From positions 1-47,294 of the forward strand of contig NZ_KB892764.1 in assembly GCF_000373925.1 (NCBI RefSeq): a stretch of DNA of 47,294 nt, written 5' to 3'. The notes below the pieces were generated by a model. It was not told the origin of the DNA. It ran no database searches and worked only from the letters and a program-made list of their open reading frames with translations. This document shows, piece by piece, positions 35,322 through 43,657 of this stretch. Source of the DNA: Actinopolymorpha alba DSM 45243. Its GTDB lineage: Bacteria; Actinomycetota; Actinomycetes; Propionibacteriales; Actinopolymorphaceae. The position numbers and the translations under genes are program-made. Each line of letters opens with the position of its first letter. Position 1 is the first letter of the stretch.

Positions 35322-36005
35322 CTAGTCGGCGGGCGGCTCGACGTCGCAGGAGCCGGACGCCCTGACGACGGCCTCCAGTTTGGAGCGGGCGCAGAGCTTC
35401 TCCAGAACCTTCCGGACGTGGCTGCGTACGGTCGGATAAGCGATGCTCAGCCGGTCGGCTATCTGGCGGTTGTCGAGCCCCTGCGACATTAGGTCAAGAA
35501 TTTCACGTTCGCGTGGTGTGAGGCTTTCGAGTTGCCGCACCAGCCCCGCGCTGCGCCGGGCGGTCTCCCGGCTGCGCGCCAGCAGGGCGGCCAGTTTGCC
35601 TGCCGGGATGAGCATCTCGCCGTCGGCGGCGCGGCGTACCGCGTCCGCGATTTCTCCGGCGCTCGCGGCCTTGAGGAGATAACCGCTGGCCCCCGCCTCG
35701 ATGGCGGCCATCATGGCCTGGTCACTGTCGTCAGCGCTGACGAACACCACCGCGGTCTCGGGTCGGCGCGTGCGGATGCCGGCCGCGGCGTCGGCGCCGC
35801 TGCCGTCTGCCAGCCAGAAGTCGAGGACGGCCACGTCGACCGGCCGCTCCTCGGCGATACGGACGGCCTCGGCGACGCTGGGTGCCCAGCCGAGGACCTC
35901 CAGGTCTGGATGCTCGTTGAGGAGGACCGTCATGCCCTCGGCAACCACCGGGTGGTCCTCGACGATCAGGACCCGAATGAGCTCGGGAACGGGTTGGATG
36001 CTCAC
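35322..36005 (-). CDS. NarL/FixJ-type response regulator
   Basis: The 227-residue regulator starts at GTG 36005, with GGAGG 6 nt upstream, and overlaps the kinase stop by 4 nt; the open frame to 36092 is not used. The receiver has VEDHPVVAEG, D62 in VAVLDFWLADGSG, the Thr position as Ser in VVFVSADDSD, and K in YLLKAAS. The C-terminal LuxR helix-turn-helix is LTPREREILDLMSQGLDNRQIADRLSIAYPTVRSHVRKVLEKL. The kinase directly upstream is the natural partner. The pair is the promoter-distal end of the leftward cluster that includes the glycan genes, so it may regulate them or be regulated with them. Confidence 0.9.
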   Translation of the reverse strand: MSIQPVPELIRVLIVEDHPVVAEGMTVLLNEHPDLEVLGWAPSVAEAVRIAEERPVDVAVLDFWLADGSGADAAAGIRTRRPETAVVFVSADDSDQAMMAAIEAGASGYLLKAASAGEIADAVRRAADGEMLIPAGKLAALLARSRETARRSAGLVRQLESLTPREREILDLMSQGLDNRQIADRLSIAYPTVRSHVRKVLEKLCARSKLEAVVRASGSCDVEPPAD

Positions 36006-37915
36006 AGATCGCCTCCGGTCAATCCCGACTCGCGCGGGACCCAGAATTCCACGATGGTACCTGAACCAGGCGTGCTCTCCACCCGGCACCAACCACCGAC
36101 AATTTCGGCGCGATCCCGCATGAGAATAAGCCCGAGATGACCAGGTTTCGCCTCAGCTTCGAGCGGAAGATAACCAACTCCGTCGTCGATGATCTCAGTC
36201 AGGCAACCGTCATTGACGTCACTGACGCGCACCTGGATACGCGAGGCCTGCGCGTGTTTGCGAACGTTCATCAACGCTTCCTGGGCAATCCGGTAAATAA
36301 GTACACGGGTCGGGACGGGCGGCTCGGTTTCGAGGTTACTGGTCAATTCGTATTCAATGCCGATTTCACCTTTGAGCTGTTCGAGATAATCATGCAACGC
36401 CGCGATCAGGCCCTCGCTTTCCAGGGCCGGCGGGCGGAAGTCGAAGATCATCCGGCGAAGCCGGTCCGCGGCGAGTTTGACCGTTTCCTCCAGCTTGGTG
36501 AGCACCGCCAGGTCCTCCGGTTCGCTCAGTCGGCGCCGCAGCTGCTGGAGTCGCAGCGCGGCGGCCGTGATGACCTGCAGGCTGTCGTCGTGGATGCCGG
36601 CCGCGATTCGTAGGCGTTCGCGTTCCTGGGCGCGGACCAGCTCCACGAGCACGTTCCGGTGCTCCTGGCCGGCCGCACGGAGCATCTCGACGCTGTGCTC
36701 CAGCACAGCTCGGGACCCGGCGGTCTCGGTGAGGTCCCGGATGGTCAGGATCACCTGGGCACCTTCGTCGGTGCGGATCCGGCGGATGCTCACGTCGACC
36801 GGGAAGTCGGTGCCGTCCCGCCTTCGGCCGACGAGCTCCAACCCGCCAGGTGCCGTGGGCGCCCCGGCTTCCGTGGGGACCTCGTCGCTTTCCCGCCGAT
36901 AGATGGTGACCGGATGATCCGGCAGGAGCGCGTCCACGGATCGTCCGATCAGGTCCTCTCGCGGGTAGCCGAAGAGTTCCTCGGCGGCCGTGCTGACGAG
37001 CTGGATGACGCCGTCCGCGTCGACAACGACGGTCGCCTCCGGTGAGGACTCGAACAGCTGCTGGTAGTGGGCCTCCGCGAGGGCCAGCTCGCTGATGTCG
37101 CGTAGGAACACCGACACGCCGCGCTGGCCAGGCAGCTGGCTCGCCGTCACCTCTACTTGGAACGTGCTGCCGTTCTGGCGTCGTCCCACGGCCGTGAAGT
37201 GGGCCTCGGGCTGTTCGCCTTCTGGCGGTTCGTGACTGAGTAGCCGGTAGATCAGCTCGTCGGTGGGTTCGCCTGACCGGGAAACCGGCACCAGCCTGGT
37301 GAGGTGCTCACCGACCAGCTCGTTACGGCGGAAGCCGAACAGCTGCTGGACTGTGGCGTTCACCAGCTCGATCCGGCCGTTCGCCTCCAGCAGAAGGATG
37401 GCGGTCGGCGCGCGGTCCTGCAGTTGTCTGAGCAGGTTGGTGTTCTGGAGGGCCACCGCCTCGGCGCGCCGCGCGTTCTCGAGGTCGCGCCGCATCACCC
37501 GTACGCACTCCTTCGCCAGCGGGATCGAGAGACTCACCTGCCCCCGCGCGGCGCGGGCGATGGCCTCCAGGATCTCCTCGTTGGCGACGCCCTTGACCAG
37601 GTAGCCCGAGGCACCCGCGTCCAGGGACTCCAGCGCGCTGCTGGGATCCTCGTAGGCCGAGAGGACGAGGATGGCGGTCGTGGGTGTCCGATCACGGATC
37701 GTCCGGATCGTCGCCGGTGCGGTGCCGCCCGGCATCCGGGCGTCGAGCACCACCACCCGTGGATGATCCCTGGTGGCCAGGCGTACGACGTCAGGATGGT
37801 TGACCGCCTCGCCCACCAGCTCGAGATCCGGCTGGCTGGCGATCAGGTCAGCCAACGCGTCACGAAGCGCCCGGTCGTCGTCGGCGATCATGACGCGCGT
37901 CCTGATTCTGGTCAT
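36002..37915 (-). CDS. Soluble hybrid sensor kinase: receiver-PAS-PAS-HisKA_3-HATPase
   Basis: The 637-residue protein starts at the ATG at 37915, which overlaps the stop of the small upstream gene in a TGATG junction. An N-terminal receiver (1-130, D58 in VVVLDARMPGG, D12-D14 acidic pocket) is followed by two PAS domains (about 165-290 and 290-420). A HisKA_3 dimerisation domain follows with H in IAAGIHDDSLQVITAAAL, then HATPase with VLIYRIAQEALMNVRKHAQ, IIDDGVGY and GHLGLILMRDRAEIVGG. There is no transmembrane helix. A receiver at the N-terminus of a NarL-type kinase suggests input by phosphotransfer from another kinase as well as PAS ligands. It is translationally coupled to both neighbours. 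Confidence 0.9.
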   Translation of the reverse strand: MTRIRTRVMIADDDRALRDALADLIASQPDLELVGEAVNHPDVVRLATRDHPRVVVLDARMPGGTAPATIRTIRDRTPTTAILVLSAYEDPSSALESLDAGASGYLVKGVANEEILEAIARAARGQVSLSIPLAKECVRVMRRDLENARRAEAVALQNTNLLRQLQDRAPTAILLLEANGRIELVNATVQQLFGFRRNELVGEHLTRLVPVSRSGEPTDELIYRLLSHEPPEGEQPEAHFTAVGRRQNGSTFQVEVTASQLPGQRGVSVFLRDISELALAEAHYQQLFESSPEATVVVDADGVIQLVSTAAEELFGYPREDLIGRSVDALLPDHPVTIYRRESDEVPTEAGAPTAPGGLELVGRRRDGTDFPVDVSIRRIRTDEGAQVILTIRDLTETAGSRAVLEHSVEMLRAAGQEHRNVLVELVRAQERERLRIAAGIHDDSLQVITAAALRLQQLRRRLSEPEDLAVLTKLEETVKLAADRLRRMIFDFRPPALESEGLIAALHDYLEQLKGEIGIEYELTSNLETEPPVPTRVLIYRIAQEALMNVRKHAQASRIQVRVSDVNDGCLTEIIDDGVGYLPLEAEAKPGHLGLILMRDRAEIVGGWCRVESTPGSGTIVEFWVPRESGLTGGDL

Positions 37916-38352
37916 CAGGTGTCCCCGAGGTGCGTGATCGCCGCCCGCAGGCCCGACACCTCGACCCGGTCGGGCAGAGCCAGTGACAGCCACGGCAGTA
38001 CGGTCGCCAACGGCTCGGCCAGGACACGGTGGTGCCGCCGGTCGATCCGGTCACACGCGGCGACCGCCGCCGCCGCGTCCCAGGCCGCCGCCCAGAACGC
38101 CCAGTCGGAGCAGGTGGCACGCAGAGCCACGTCCATGGCCTCGCGCCGGGCGAGGGCGGCGGCATCGAGGATCGCCTGCCGTTCCTCTGGCGTTGTCGCC
38201 TGCCAGATGGCCGCCCACGCCGCGGCGCGATCGGGGCGCGAGTGCTCCTTCCACGCCGCGGCCACCGTGCCGATCTCCTCCGATCCGAGCCCGTCGAGGT
38301 GGGAGATCATGTGCAGCACCTCCCGGGTATTCGGTCCGAAGATGCCGGTCAT
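37915..38352 (-). CDS. Small helical protein of unknown function in the kinase operon
   Basis: The 145-residue protein starts at the ATG at 38352 after GGAGGTGGCG; an in-frame upstream extension contains only Glu-rich codons. It is predicted as mostly helical and has an unusual content of Trp and Ala: AAAWKEHSRPDRAAAWAAIWQATTPEERQAILDAAALARRE (read in pieces), CSDWAFWAAAWDAAAAVAACDRIDRR. There is no signal peptide or membrane helix. The stop and the next start share TGATG, so it is made with the hybrid kinase, for which it could be a partner. I do not recognise the family. Confidence 0.65.
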   Translation of the reverse strand: MTGIFGPNTREVLHMISHLDGLGSEEIGTVAAAWKEHSRPDRAAAWAAIWQATTPEERQAILDAAALARREAMDVALRATCSDWAFWAAAWDAAAAVAACDRIDRRHHRVLAEPLATVLPWLSLALPDRVEVSGLRAAITHLGDT

Positions 38353-38390
38353 CGCCACCTCCTCCACCTCCTCCACGACGGTGCTGGCGG

Positions 38391-39770
38391 TTAGTTCCTG
38401 AGGTCGGGTGGCAGGTGGTACTTCGGCTGCGGCGGCAACTTCACCGGACCGCCCGACTTGTCTACTGTGATGGTGGTTGATCCGACTCCGCCGCTTCGGG
38501 CGCCGACCAGTTTGAAGGTCAACTTGCCCTGCGCGTCGCCGGGGATCATGTAGCTACCGACCGCCGCCGCCGCACCAGCCGCGTCGACGCGGAACGCCGA
38601 CACCAGCTCGTTGTTGGCGAAGACGTGCACGGCCTCCTTGGACGCGAAGCCCTTGACGTAGAAGTTGAGCATCGTGCCGGGCAGACCGCCGTAGGTGTTG
38701 GTGCGGGCCATCGGGCTGTACGGCAGGGCGAGGAACCCGCCCTTGGCCGAGGCCCGGCTCTGCTCGCCGACGAAGACCAGCGACTGGCGCCCCTTGAGCC
38801 CGAACGGCACCTTGAAGCTCGTCCCCCCGATCATGCCGTTGTTGTCGGCCCGCATCGTCATGACCGGCGTGCCCTGCGTGCTGCCGCCGAAGTAGACCAG
38901 TACCCGTTCGTTGGGTGCGAAGCCCTTGCCGGCCACGGCGATCGGGTAGGCCGCCCGGGCCGCGAACGGCTTCGTGGTGACCACGGGGTACTGACGGAGC
39001 AGCTGGAACGGCGCCACCGCGGTCGTCTTGGACTTGGCGCCCACCAGGATGATCGTGCTCGCGCCGACCGCGCCGACGCCGACCCGGATGGGCACCTTCA
39101 TGAGCGTGCCGTGTTCGTCGGCGCGCAGGGTCGCCGTCGGCGCACCGGTGATCCGGCCCCAGTAGACCTTGATGGGTTCCTTCGCCATGAAGCCCTGCGC
39201 GTCAAGCGTCAGCGAGGTGCCCGGCGGGCCGTAGGCCTTGCTGATCTTGACCATGCCGACGCCGGCCTGGGCGTTCAGCTCCGCCACGGCCACCTTGGTG
39301 CTGCCCTCCTGGGCGACCTTCACCACCTGCTTGCCGCCGGCGTTGCTCGCCGACATGGGGTAGGTGAAGGTCGTGCTGACGACCCCGTCGCGGTTCGCCT
39401 TGGCCGAGGTCATCGGGGTGTCCTTGCCCTTGCCGAGCGAGAGGATGATCTGCACCCGGGCGCCGCGGTCGAAACCGGAGGCATCCACGCTGACCATCCC
39501 GCCGGGCTTGGCCAGTGCCGGGTTGAGCACCGCCACCGGACCCTCCCCAACGGGCACCCTCCTGCCGTTGAACTCGACGATGCGTTGGGGTTTGCGGGGT
39601 TCGGGGGCCTGAGCGTTCCTCCCCCCTCTGCCGGTGGTGTCAACGGCTCCTTGCCCTGGCGCACCGGGTACAAGTGTTCGCCCCAGAGCGACGACGACCA
39701 TGAGCGCGACCACCGCGATCAGAACCTTCCTCCAGGACCATTGTGGCCCGTTCCAGTTCCGCATCTCCAT
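38391..39770 (-). CDS. Membrane-anchored surface protein with four IPT/TIG-like repeats
   Basis: The 459-residue product starts at ATG 39770 (GAGAGG nearby; a second ATG at 39764 is possible). One N-terminal membrane helix (about 14-31) leads to an extracellular part built from four similar repeats of about 80-95 residues. Each repeat begins with a P/G-rich turn and a hydrophobic strand: AKPGGMVSVDASGFDRGARVQI, GPPGTSLTLDAQGFMAKEPIKVYWG, AYPIAVAGKGFAPNERVLVYFGG and GLPGTMLNFYVKGFASKEAVHVF. This is the pattern of beta-sandwich IPT/TIG or filament-like domains. The C-terminus is a Pro/Lys-rich tail without a sorting signal. It directly follows the GT39-like gene, so it may be a glycosylated or glycan-binding surface protein; this is inference. 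Confidence 0.75.
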   Translation of the reverse strand: MEMRNWNGPQWSWRKVLIAVVALMVVVALGRTLVPGAPGQGAVDTTGRGGRNAQAPEPRKPQRIVEFNGRRVPVGEGPVAVLNPALAKPGGMVSVDASGFDRGARVQIILSLGKGKDTPMTSAKANRDGVVSTTFTYPMSASNAGGKQVVKVAQEGSTKVAVAELNAQAGVGMVKISKAYGPPGTSLTLDAQGFMAKEPIKVYWGRITGAPTATLRADEHGTLMKVPIRVGVGAVGASTIILVGAKSKTTAVAPFQLLRQYPVVTTKPFAARAAYPIAVAGKGFAPNERVLVYFGGSTQGTPVMTMRADNNGMIGGTSFKVPFGLKGRQSLVFVGEQSRASAKGGFLALPYSPMARTNTYGGLPGTMLNFYVKGFASKEAVHVFANNELVSAFRVDAAGAAAAVGSYMIPGDAQGKLTFKLVGARSGGVGSTTITVDKSGGPVKLPPQPKYHLPPDLRN

Positions 39771-39813
39771 CGCCTCTCTTTGCCAACTTCCGCGCCGGTA
39801 TCCGGCCGGTGTA

Positions 39814-41388
39814 CTACTTCTCGATCTTGTAGACCGCGAGGTGGATACCACCGCGGTTCAGGTCCCAGACCCGTTGGCCGTGTTGATCAATCGCATCGAG
39901 CATGTAGTTCTCGGCGCCGTTGCCGTTGTTACGTTCCATGGCTGCCCGCATCTTGTTGGACATGATCACGTAGTCGATGTTCTGCCAGTTCCGGCGGAAC
40001 AGTTTGTCCCTTACCGCCGGGTCCGATGCCGCCTTGAAGTGCGAGTGCGCGCGGGGGTAGTACGGCTTGACGTCGTGCAGAGCCGTCCACATGTCGTCAT
40101 CGATGATGAGCCGGGAGTTCGGTGGGACGTTCTTTCGTACCCACGCGATCTGCTGTTCCTGCAGCGCGGTCACTTCCAGGTGGTAAAGGTCGTGCGCCTG
40201 CAGGTTTCCCTGGGTGCCTCGGGCGACAAAGTAGCCACCGGGGATAATCAGGGCGAGTACCACGATTGCCGCGGTCAACGCGATCTTGGCTCGCTCCGGT
40301 GCCTTCTTCATCACGGCCGCGTAGAGCAGACCGATGTTCATGGCGAGGACCGGGATCATCGGGACGACGTAGAAGTCCAGCAGGATGCTGCCGCGCACCA
40401 TGTAGAAGCCGTATCCCATCGCCATCATGCCGGCGACGAGGTAGCCCAGGCGATTCTCGCGGTCCTGCGACCAGAGGAGGAGTACGAGGACCACCGCGAT
40501 ACAGCCGGCGATCAGGATGTATGGATCCCGGGACAGCCAGCTTCCTTCCATCAGCTGGACGAAGAGGTTCCGTCCCTGCGGACCGCTCCGGCTGATCTGC
40601 CACCAGATCGAGTACAGCAGCGAGACGTGGTTGGCCGGCGGGTTGCTGACGTTGAAGTCGAATCCACTCGGTAGGAGCTCGTTCTTCAGCTCGGCGAAGA
40701 GTATGTACACCGACACCGGAATCGCCGCCGCGAACCACCAGAACTGCAGCTGGAACCGACGATTGCGTTCGCCGCTGGCCATCTTGTACGAGAGGTAGGC
40801 CAGCGCCGGAACGAAGAACAACGCGTTCTCCTTGGTGACGAGGGCCACCCCGAAGGCGAAGCCTGAGCCCATCGCGGTCACGAGCCGGTTGTCGGCCCGG
40901 CTCAGCAGGTAGATGGACAGCAGTAGCCACAGCACCATCAGGTTGTCAAGGAGGACTTGCCGCTGGTAGTAGACCGCGAGTGGGGAGAAGTTGAACAGGA
41001 AGCAGGCAAGGAACGCGCCCGAAACGCTTCCGGAGAACCTCCGGGTGATCCCGAACAGCAGCCCGACACTGATCACGTGGGCGATCACCATCAGGACCCG
41101 GATCGTGTTGATCGCGTTTCCGAACGCCTCGAACTGCCCGGGCAGGATGTTCGCCCACGCCGCCATGAGGAGCCAGCCCCCTGGTGCGTGGTCGTAGAAG
41201 TAGGTGTACGGCGACAGCATCCCCTCACGCACCACCGACCAGGCCTGCTGCACATAGATGCCCTCATCCGTGACGTACAACGGATACTGGAACACGTGGT
41301 AGGCGTGCGTGATCGCGCCGCTGACCAGAGAGAAGGCCAGTGCCTGTCGGCCAGAGCGCCCCAGAGGGGTGGACCAGTTAGGCGCCAC
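39814..41388 (-). CDS. GT39-like membrane glycosyltransferase
   Basis: The protein has 524 residues. The GTG at 41388 has GAGGAGG 6 nt upstream and overlaps the GT2 gene by 11 nt; ATG 41403 lacks a usable site. There are about ten transmembrane helices (for example LMVLWLLLSIYLLSRA, LVTAMGSGFAFGVALVTK, IALTAAIVVLALIIPGG). The first extracytoplasmic loop carries the acidic motif YVTDEGIYVQQ, as in ArnT/PMT-type (GT-C) enzymes that use polyprenyl-phosphate sugars. The C-terminal extracellular domain (about 430-524) is soluble. It probably adds a sugar to a lipid, glycan or protein on the outer face. It acts with the GT2 and GtrA neighbours. Confidence 0.82.
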   Translation of the reverse strand: MAPNWSTPLGRSGRQALAFSLVSGAITHAYHVFQYPLYVTDEGIYVQQAWSVVREGMLSPYTYFYDHAPGGWLLMAAWANILPGQFEAFGNAINTIRVLMVIAHVISVGLLFGITRRFSGSVSGAFLACFLFNFSPLAVYYQRQVLLDNLMVLWLLLSIYLLSRADNRLVTAMGSGFAFGVALVTKENALFFVPALAYLSYKMASGERNRRFQLQFWWFAAAIPVSVYILFAELKNELLPSGFDFNVSNPPANHVSLLYSIWWQISRSGPQGRNLFVQLMEGSWLSRDPYILIAGCIAVVLVLLLWSQDRENRLGYLVAGMMAMGYGFYMVRGSILLDFYVVPMIPVLAMNIGLLYAAVMKKAPERAKIALTAAIVVLALIIPGGYFVARGTQGNLQAHDLYHLEVTALQEQQIAWVRKNVPPNSRLIIDDDMWTALHDVKPYYPRAHSHFKAASDPAVRDKLFRRNWQNIDYVIMSNKMRAAMERNNGNGAENYMLDAIDQHGQRVWDLNRGGIHLAVYKIEK

Positions 41389-42670
41389 TTCTGACCTCCT
41401 CATTCTCCAGGGTGGTGCGGTGGGCGCCGACGTGCTTGGTCTTCTCCCAGTTGCCCTGACCACTCAGCTGTCGGCGCAGGGCGCGGACCGCGGCGTAGGC
41501 CAGGACCAGCTGGTACGGAATCCACATGAACGCCATCTTCACCACGGTCGTTCGGCTCGGCACCATTCCATGCGCATCGGTGAATTCGCGCAGTCCGACC
41601 GCTGCGGTCAGGAAATGGGCAATCAGCAGTAGGACGGGTATGAAGGACACGAGGGCCACCGGCACCGGTGTGTGCAGGACGAAGATCAGGAGCAGTGCGA
41701 CCGGCGTGTACAGACCAAGGAGCGCCTGGGCGTAGGGAAATGCCAGCGTGTAACAGGCAAGGAAACGCTGGTGGAAGGTCGGCATCTGCCGCCAGGTTCC
41801 CTTGCGCAGCGTCTGCATGAAGCCTTGGTTCCAGCGGGTGCGCTGCTTGATGAACTGCCCGAGCGATGGCGGAGTCTCCTCCTTGGTGACGTACCTGTCG
41901 TCGTACATCACTCGGACGTGTTCACCGAGGCTGCTCATCCGCAGGCCGATCTCGGCGTCCTCGGTGAGGTTCGTCTCGTCCCAACCACCAACGCGGGCCA
42001 GCAGTTCGCGGCTGAAGAAACAGGTGTTGCCGCCAAGCGGAATCGAGTTGTGCTTGGCGTGGTGATGGAGCCGGCTCTTGAACCAGAAGAAGTATTCGAG
42101 CACGTTGAAGGTGGAATACCAGTTCGAGCCGTAGTTCATCAGCTGTACGCCCGCCTGGACGATGTTGACACCCTCGGTCGACATCACGGTGTTGATGACC
42201 CGGAGGATCTCCGGATGCATCTCGTCCTCGGCGTCGAAGATGGTGACGACCTCTCCCTGCGCACGCTGCAGCGCGCAGTTCAGCCCGTGTGGCTTGTTGA
42301 TCGGGAGGTCGTCGAACACCACCAACTCGGCGTTGTAAAGACCTTCCCGGCGAAGGTCATCGATCTTTTCGGCGACGCGGTCGATCGTCCCGGTGTCGTC
42401 GACGGAACAGACGACGATCACCTGGAGCAGCGTCGTCGGGTAGTTGCAGTGGACCATCCGCTCGAGGGTGGTGGCGATCACCTCCTCCTCGTGCCGGGCG
42501 GGGACGATGGCGGTGAACGACAGGCGCGGCTCGATGAGTTCTTCCGGAGCCTTCGTCAGCTCTCCCACGTCCTGGTCCCAGGTGTAAATCATCAGGTAGA
42601 GGATGTGCGCCGCCTGGATGCTTAGGAGCACCGAGATAGTCACCAAAGCGCCGTACACCAACGACTCCAT
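41378..42670 (-). CDS. Processive-type GT2 glycosyltransferase (cellulose synthase-like)
   Basis: The 430-residue protein has an N-terminal membrane helix (about 6-28) and a GT2 domain with the DxD-like motif DAEDE (146-150), the TED base motif in NLTEDAEIG and Q-x-x-R-W in IKQRTRWNQGF. Four or more C-terminal helices follow (for example LAFPYAQALLGLYTPVALLLIF). This is the plan of processive beta-glycan synthases such as cellulose, hyaluronan or poly-N-acetylglucosamine synthases. The ATG at 42670 is preferred to GTG 42682 on spacing. The gene lies inside the 3' part of the GtrA open frame in another phase, and its stop overlaps the GT39-like gene by 11 nt. The sugar donor is unknown. Confidence 0.88.
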   Translation of the reverse strand: MESLVYGALVTISVLLSIQAAHILYLMIYTWDQDVGELTKAPEELIEPRLSFTAIVPARHEEEVIATTLERMVHCNYPTTLLQVIVVCSVDDTGTIDRVAEKIDDLRREGLYNAELVVFDDLPINKPHGLNCALQRAQGEVVTIFDAEDEMHPEILRVINTVMSTEGVNIVQAGVQLMNYGSNWYSTFNVLEYFFWFKSRLHHHAKHNSIPLGGNTCFFSRELLARVGGWDETNLTEDAEIGLRMSSLGEHVRVMYDDRYVTKEETPPSLGQFIKQRTRWNQGFMQTLRKGTWRQMPTFHQRFLACYTLAFPYAQALLGLYTPVALLLIFVLHTPVPVALVSFIPVLLLIAHFLTAAVGLREFTDAHGMVPSRTTVVKMAFMWIPYQLVLAYAAVRALRRQLSGQGNWEKTKHVGAHRTTLENEEVRSGA

Positions 42671-43115
42671 CTGTCCTGCCACCCCATATCCATGTCGTAC
42701 TCACGGTGAGATTGATGGTCAGTGCGGCAGCGATGCCGAAGAGGTTCGCCACCAGGTAGAACAGGCCGAGATCCACCAGGCCACGCACCACAACGACATT
42801 CACCGAAAGCGCGACCAGCGCGGTCAGATTGAATTTCGCGAAGCGGGACAGCGTGGGGCGACGTGTCGTAAACGTCCACACCTCGTTGACCAGGTAGTTG
42901 TGGGCGACGGCCAGCTCCGCGGCCAGCGCGGATGCGAACACGAGCGGCACCCTGGCAACGCCGTGCAGGAGAAACAGCCCAAGGCTGTTGACGCCTACGC
43001 CAACCAGGCCGACCAGCGCGAAGCGCCTGACCCGGCGGTCATGGAGTCGCCGGACCGACCAGCGGTACCACCGCTGGAACGACCCCCCGGAAATCTTCTC
43101 TATGTGGGCGCACAT
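42357..43115 (-). CDS. GtrA-like flippase family protein with long out-of-frame-overlapping tail
   Basis: The GtrA domain is complete in the first 150 residues: four membrane helices, RFALVGLVGVGVNSLGLFLLH, a second one ending in AHNYLVNEVWTFTTRR, VALSVNVVVVRGLVDLGLF, and FGIAAALTINLTVSTTWIWGG. GtrA proteins move undecaprenyl-linked sugars across the membrane. After the domain the frame stays open for about 109 residues that do not resemble anything and read through the start of the GT2 gene, a 326-bp overlap in another phase. The ATG at 43115 is the best start (G-rich upstream); GTG 43187 is possible. Either a true stop was lost by a frameshift, or the tail is real. Confidence 0.7.
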   Translation of the reverse strand: MCAHIEKISGGSFQRWYRWSVRRLHDRRVRRFALVGLVGVGVNSLGLFLLHGVARVPLVFASALAAELAVAHNYLVNEVWTFTTRRPTLSRFAKFNLTALVALSVNVVVVRGLVDLGLFYLVANLFGIAAALTINLTVSTTWIWGGRTDGVVGVRRFGDYLGAPKHPGGAHPLPDDLHLGPGRGRADEGSGRTHRAAPVVHRHRPRPARGGGDRHHPRADGPLQLPDDAAPGDRRLFRRRHRDDRPRRRKDR

Positions 43116-43657
43116 ACGGCGCCGCCCCCCAAATTCCTTATGGATTCCCCGTTGCCTCAATCGTGCGCGCGGGAATGCCGCGCACACCTCCCTCCTCGCT
43201 CAGTGATCCGGGCCCCCCTTCGGGGGAGGAGGGGCCCCCTACTCGCTGGGGGCGTGAGCTCCCTCGGATCGGTCAACGCATCGCCTGTTCGAGGGGGGTT
43301 CGGGCCAGCAGTTGGTCGCGGCACCCGGGACTCCGCCGGCCGGACTGGAAGTCAGTGCGAACGTGCGGATTCAGGCAATCCGAAGCATCGACGACCATCG
43401 GCATGGATACGCCCAAGGGCACGCGGCGCTCTGCCGAACCGGGGAGATTCCAAGGTGGGCCGACGTAGGCTTCTTAGCCAGGAGCCATCTACCTACGAGG
43501 CACCGCAAGCTGGGGGTGCGGTCCGCAGCGGTGGGGGTTGGCCCGGGCGGGCGCAGCCAGAGCGGGGCCGGAACCAGCGGTGGGGGTGGGCCCGGCAGGC
43601 GAAGCCCGAGCGGGGCTGGAACCTCACAGCGTGCGGACCCGGCGGGAGGGGGGTTCG
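43116..43657. other. Intergenic region with GC-rich alternating hairpin
   Basis: This 542-bp region separates the divergent GtrA and response regulator genes and holds no credible gene. At 43210-43239 a GC-rich element can fold in two exclusive ways: GGGCCCC (43210-43216) with GGGGCCC (43231-43237), or CCCC (43215-43218) with GGGG (43223-43226) around a UUCG tetraloop. Near its right end is a 49-bp tandem repeat, listed separately. Both promoters of the two gene groups should lie here. Confidence 0.5.
43527..43623. repeat. Tandem repeat of about 49 bp upstream of the response regulator
   Basis: AGCGGTGGGGGTTGGCCCGG opens a 49-bp unit at 43527-43575, and a 48-bp second unit with about ten differences follows at 43576-43623. 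The second unit ends 34 bp before the ATG at 43658, so the duplication falls in the promoter or leader of the regulator-kinase pair. Confidence 0.75.
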
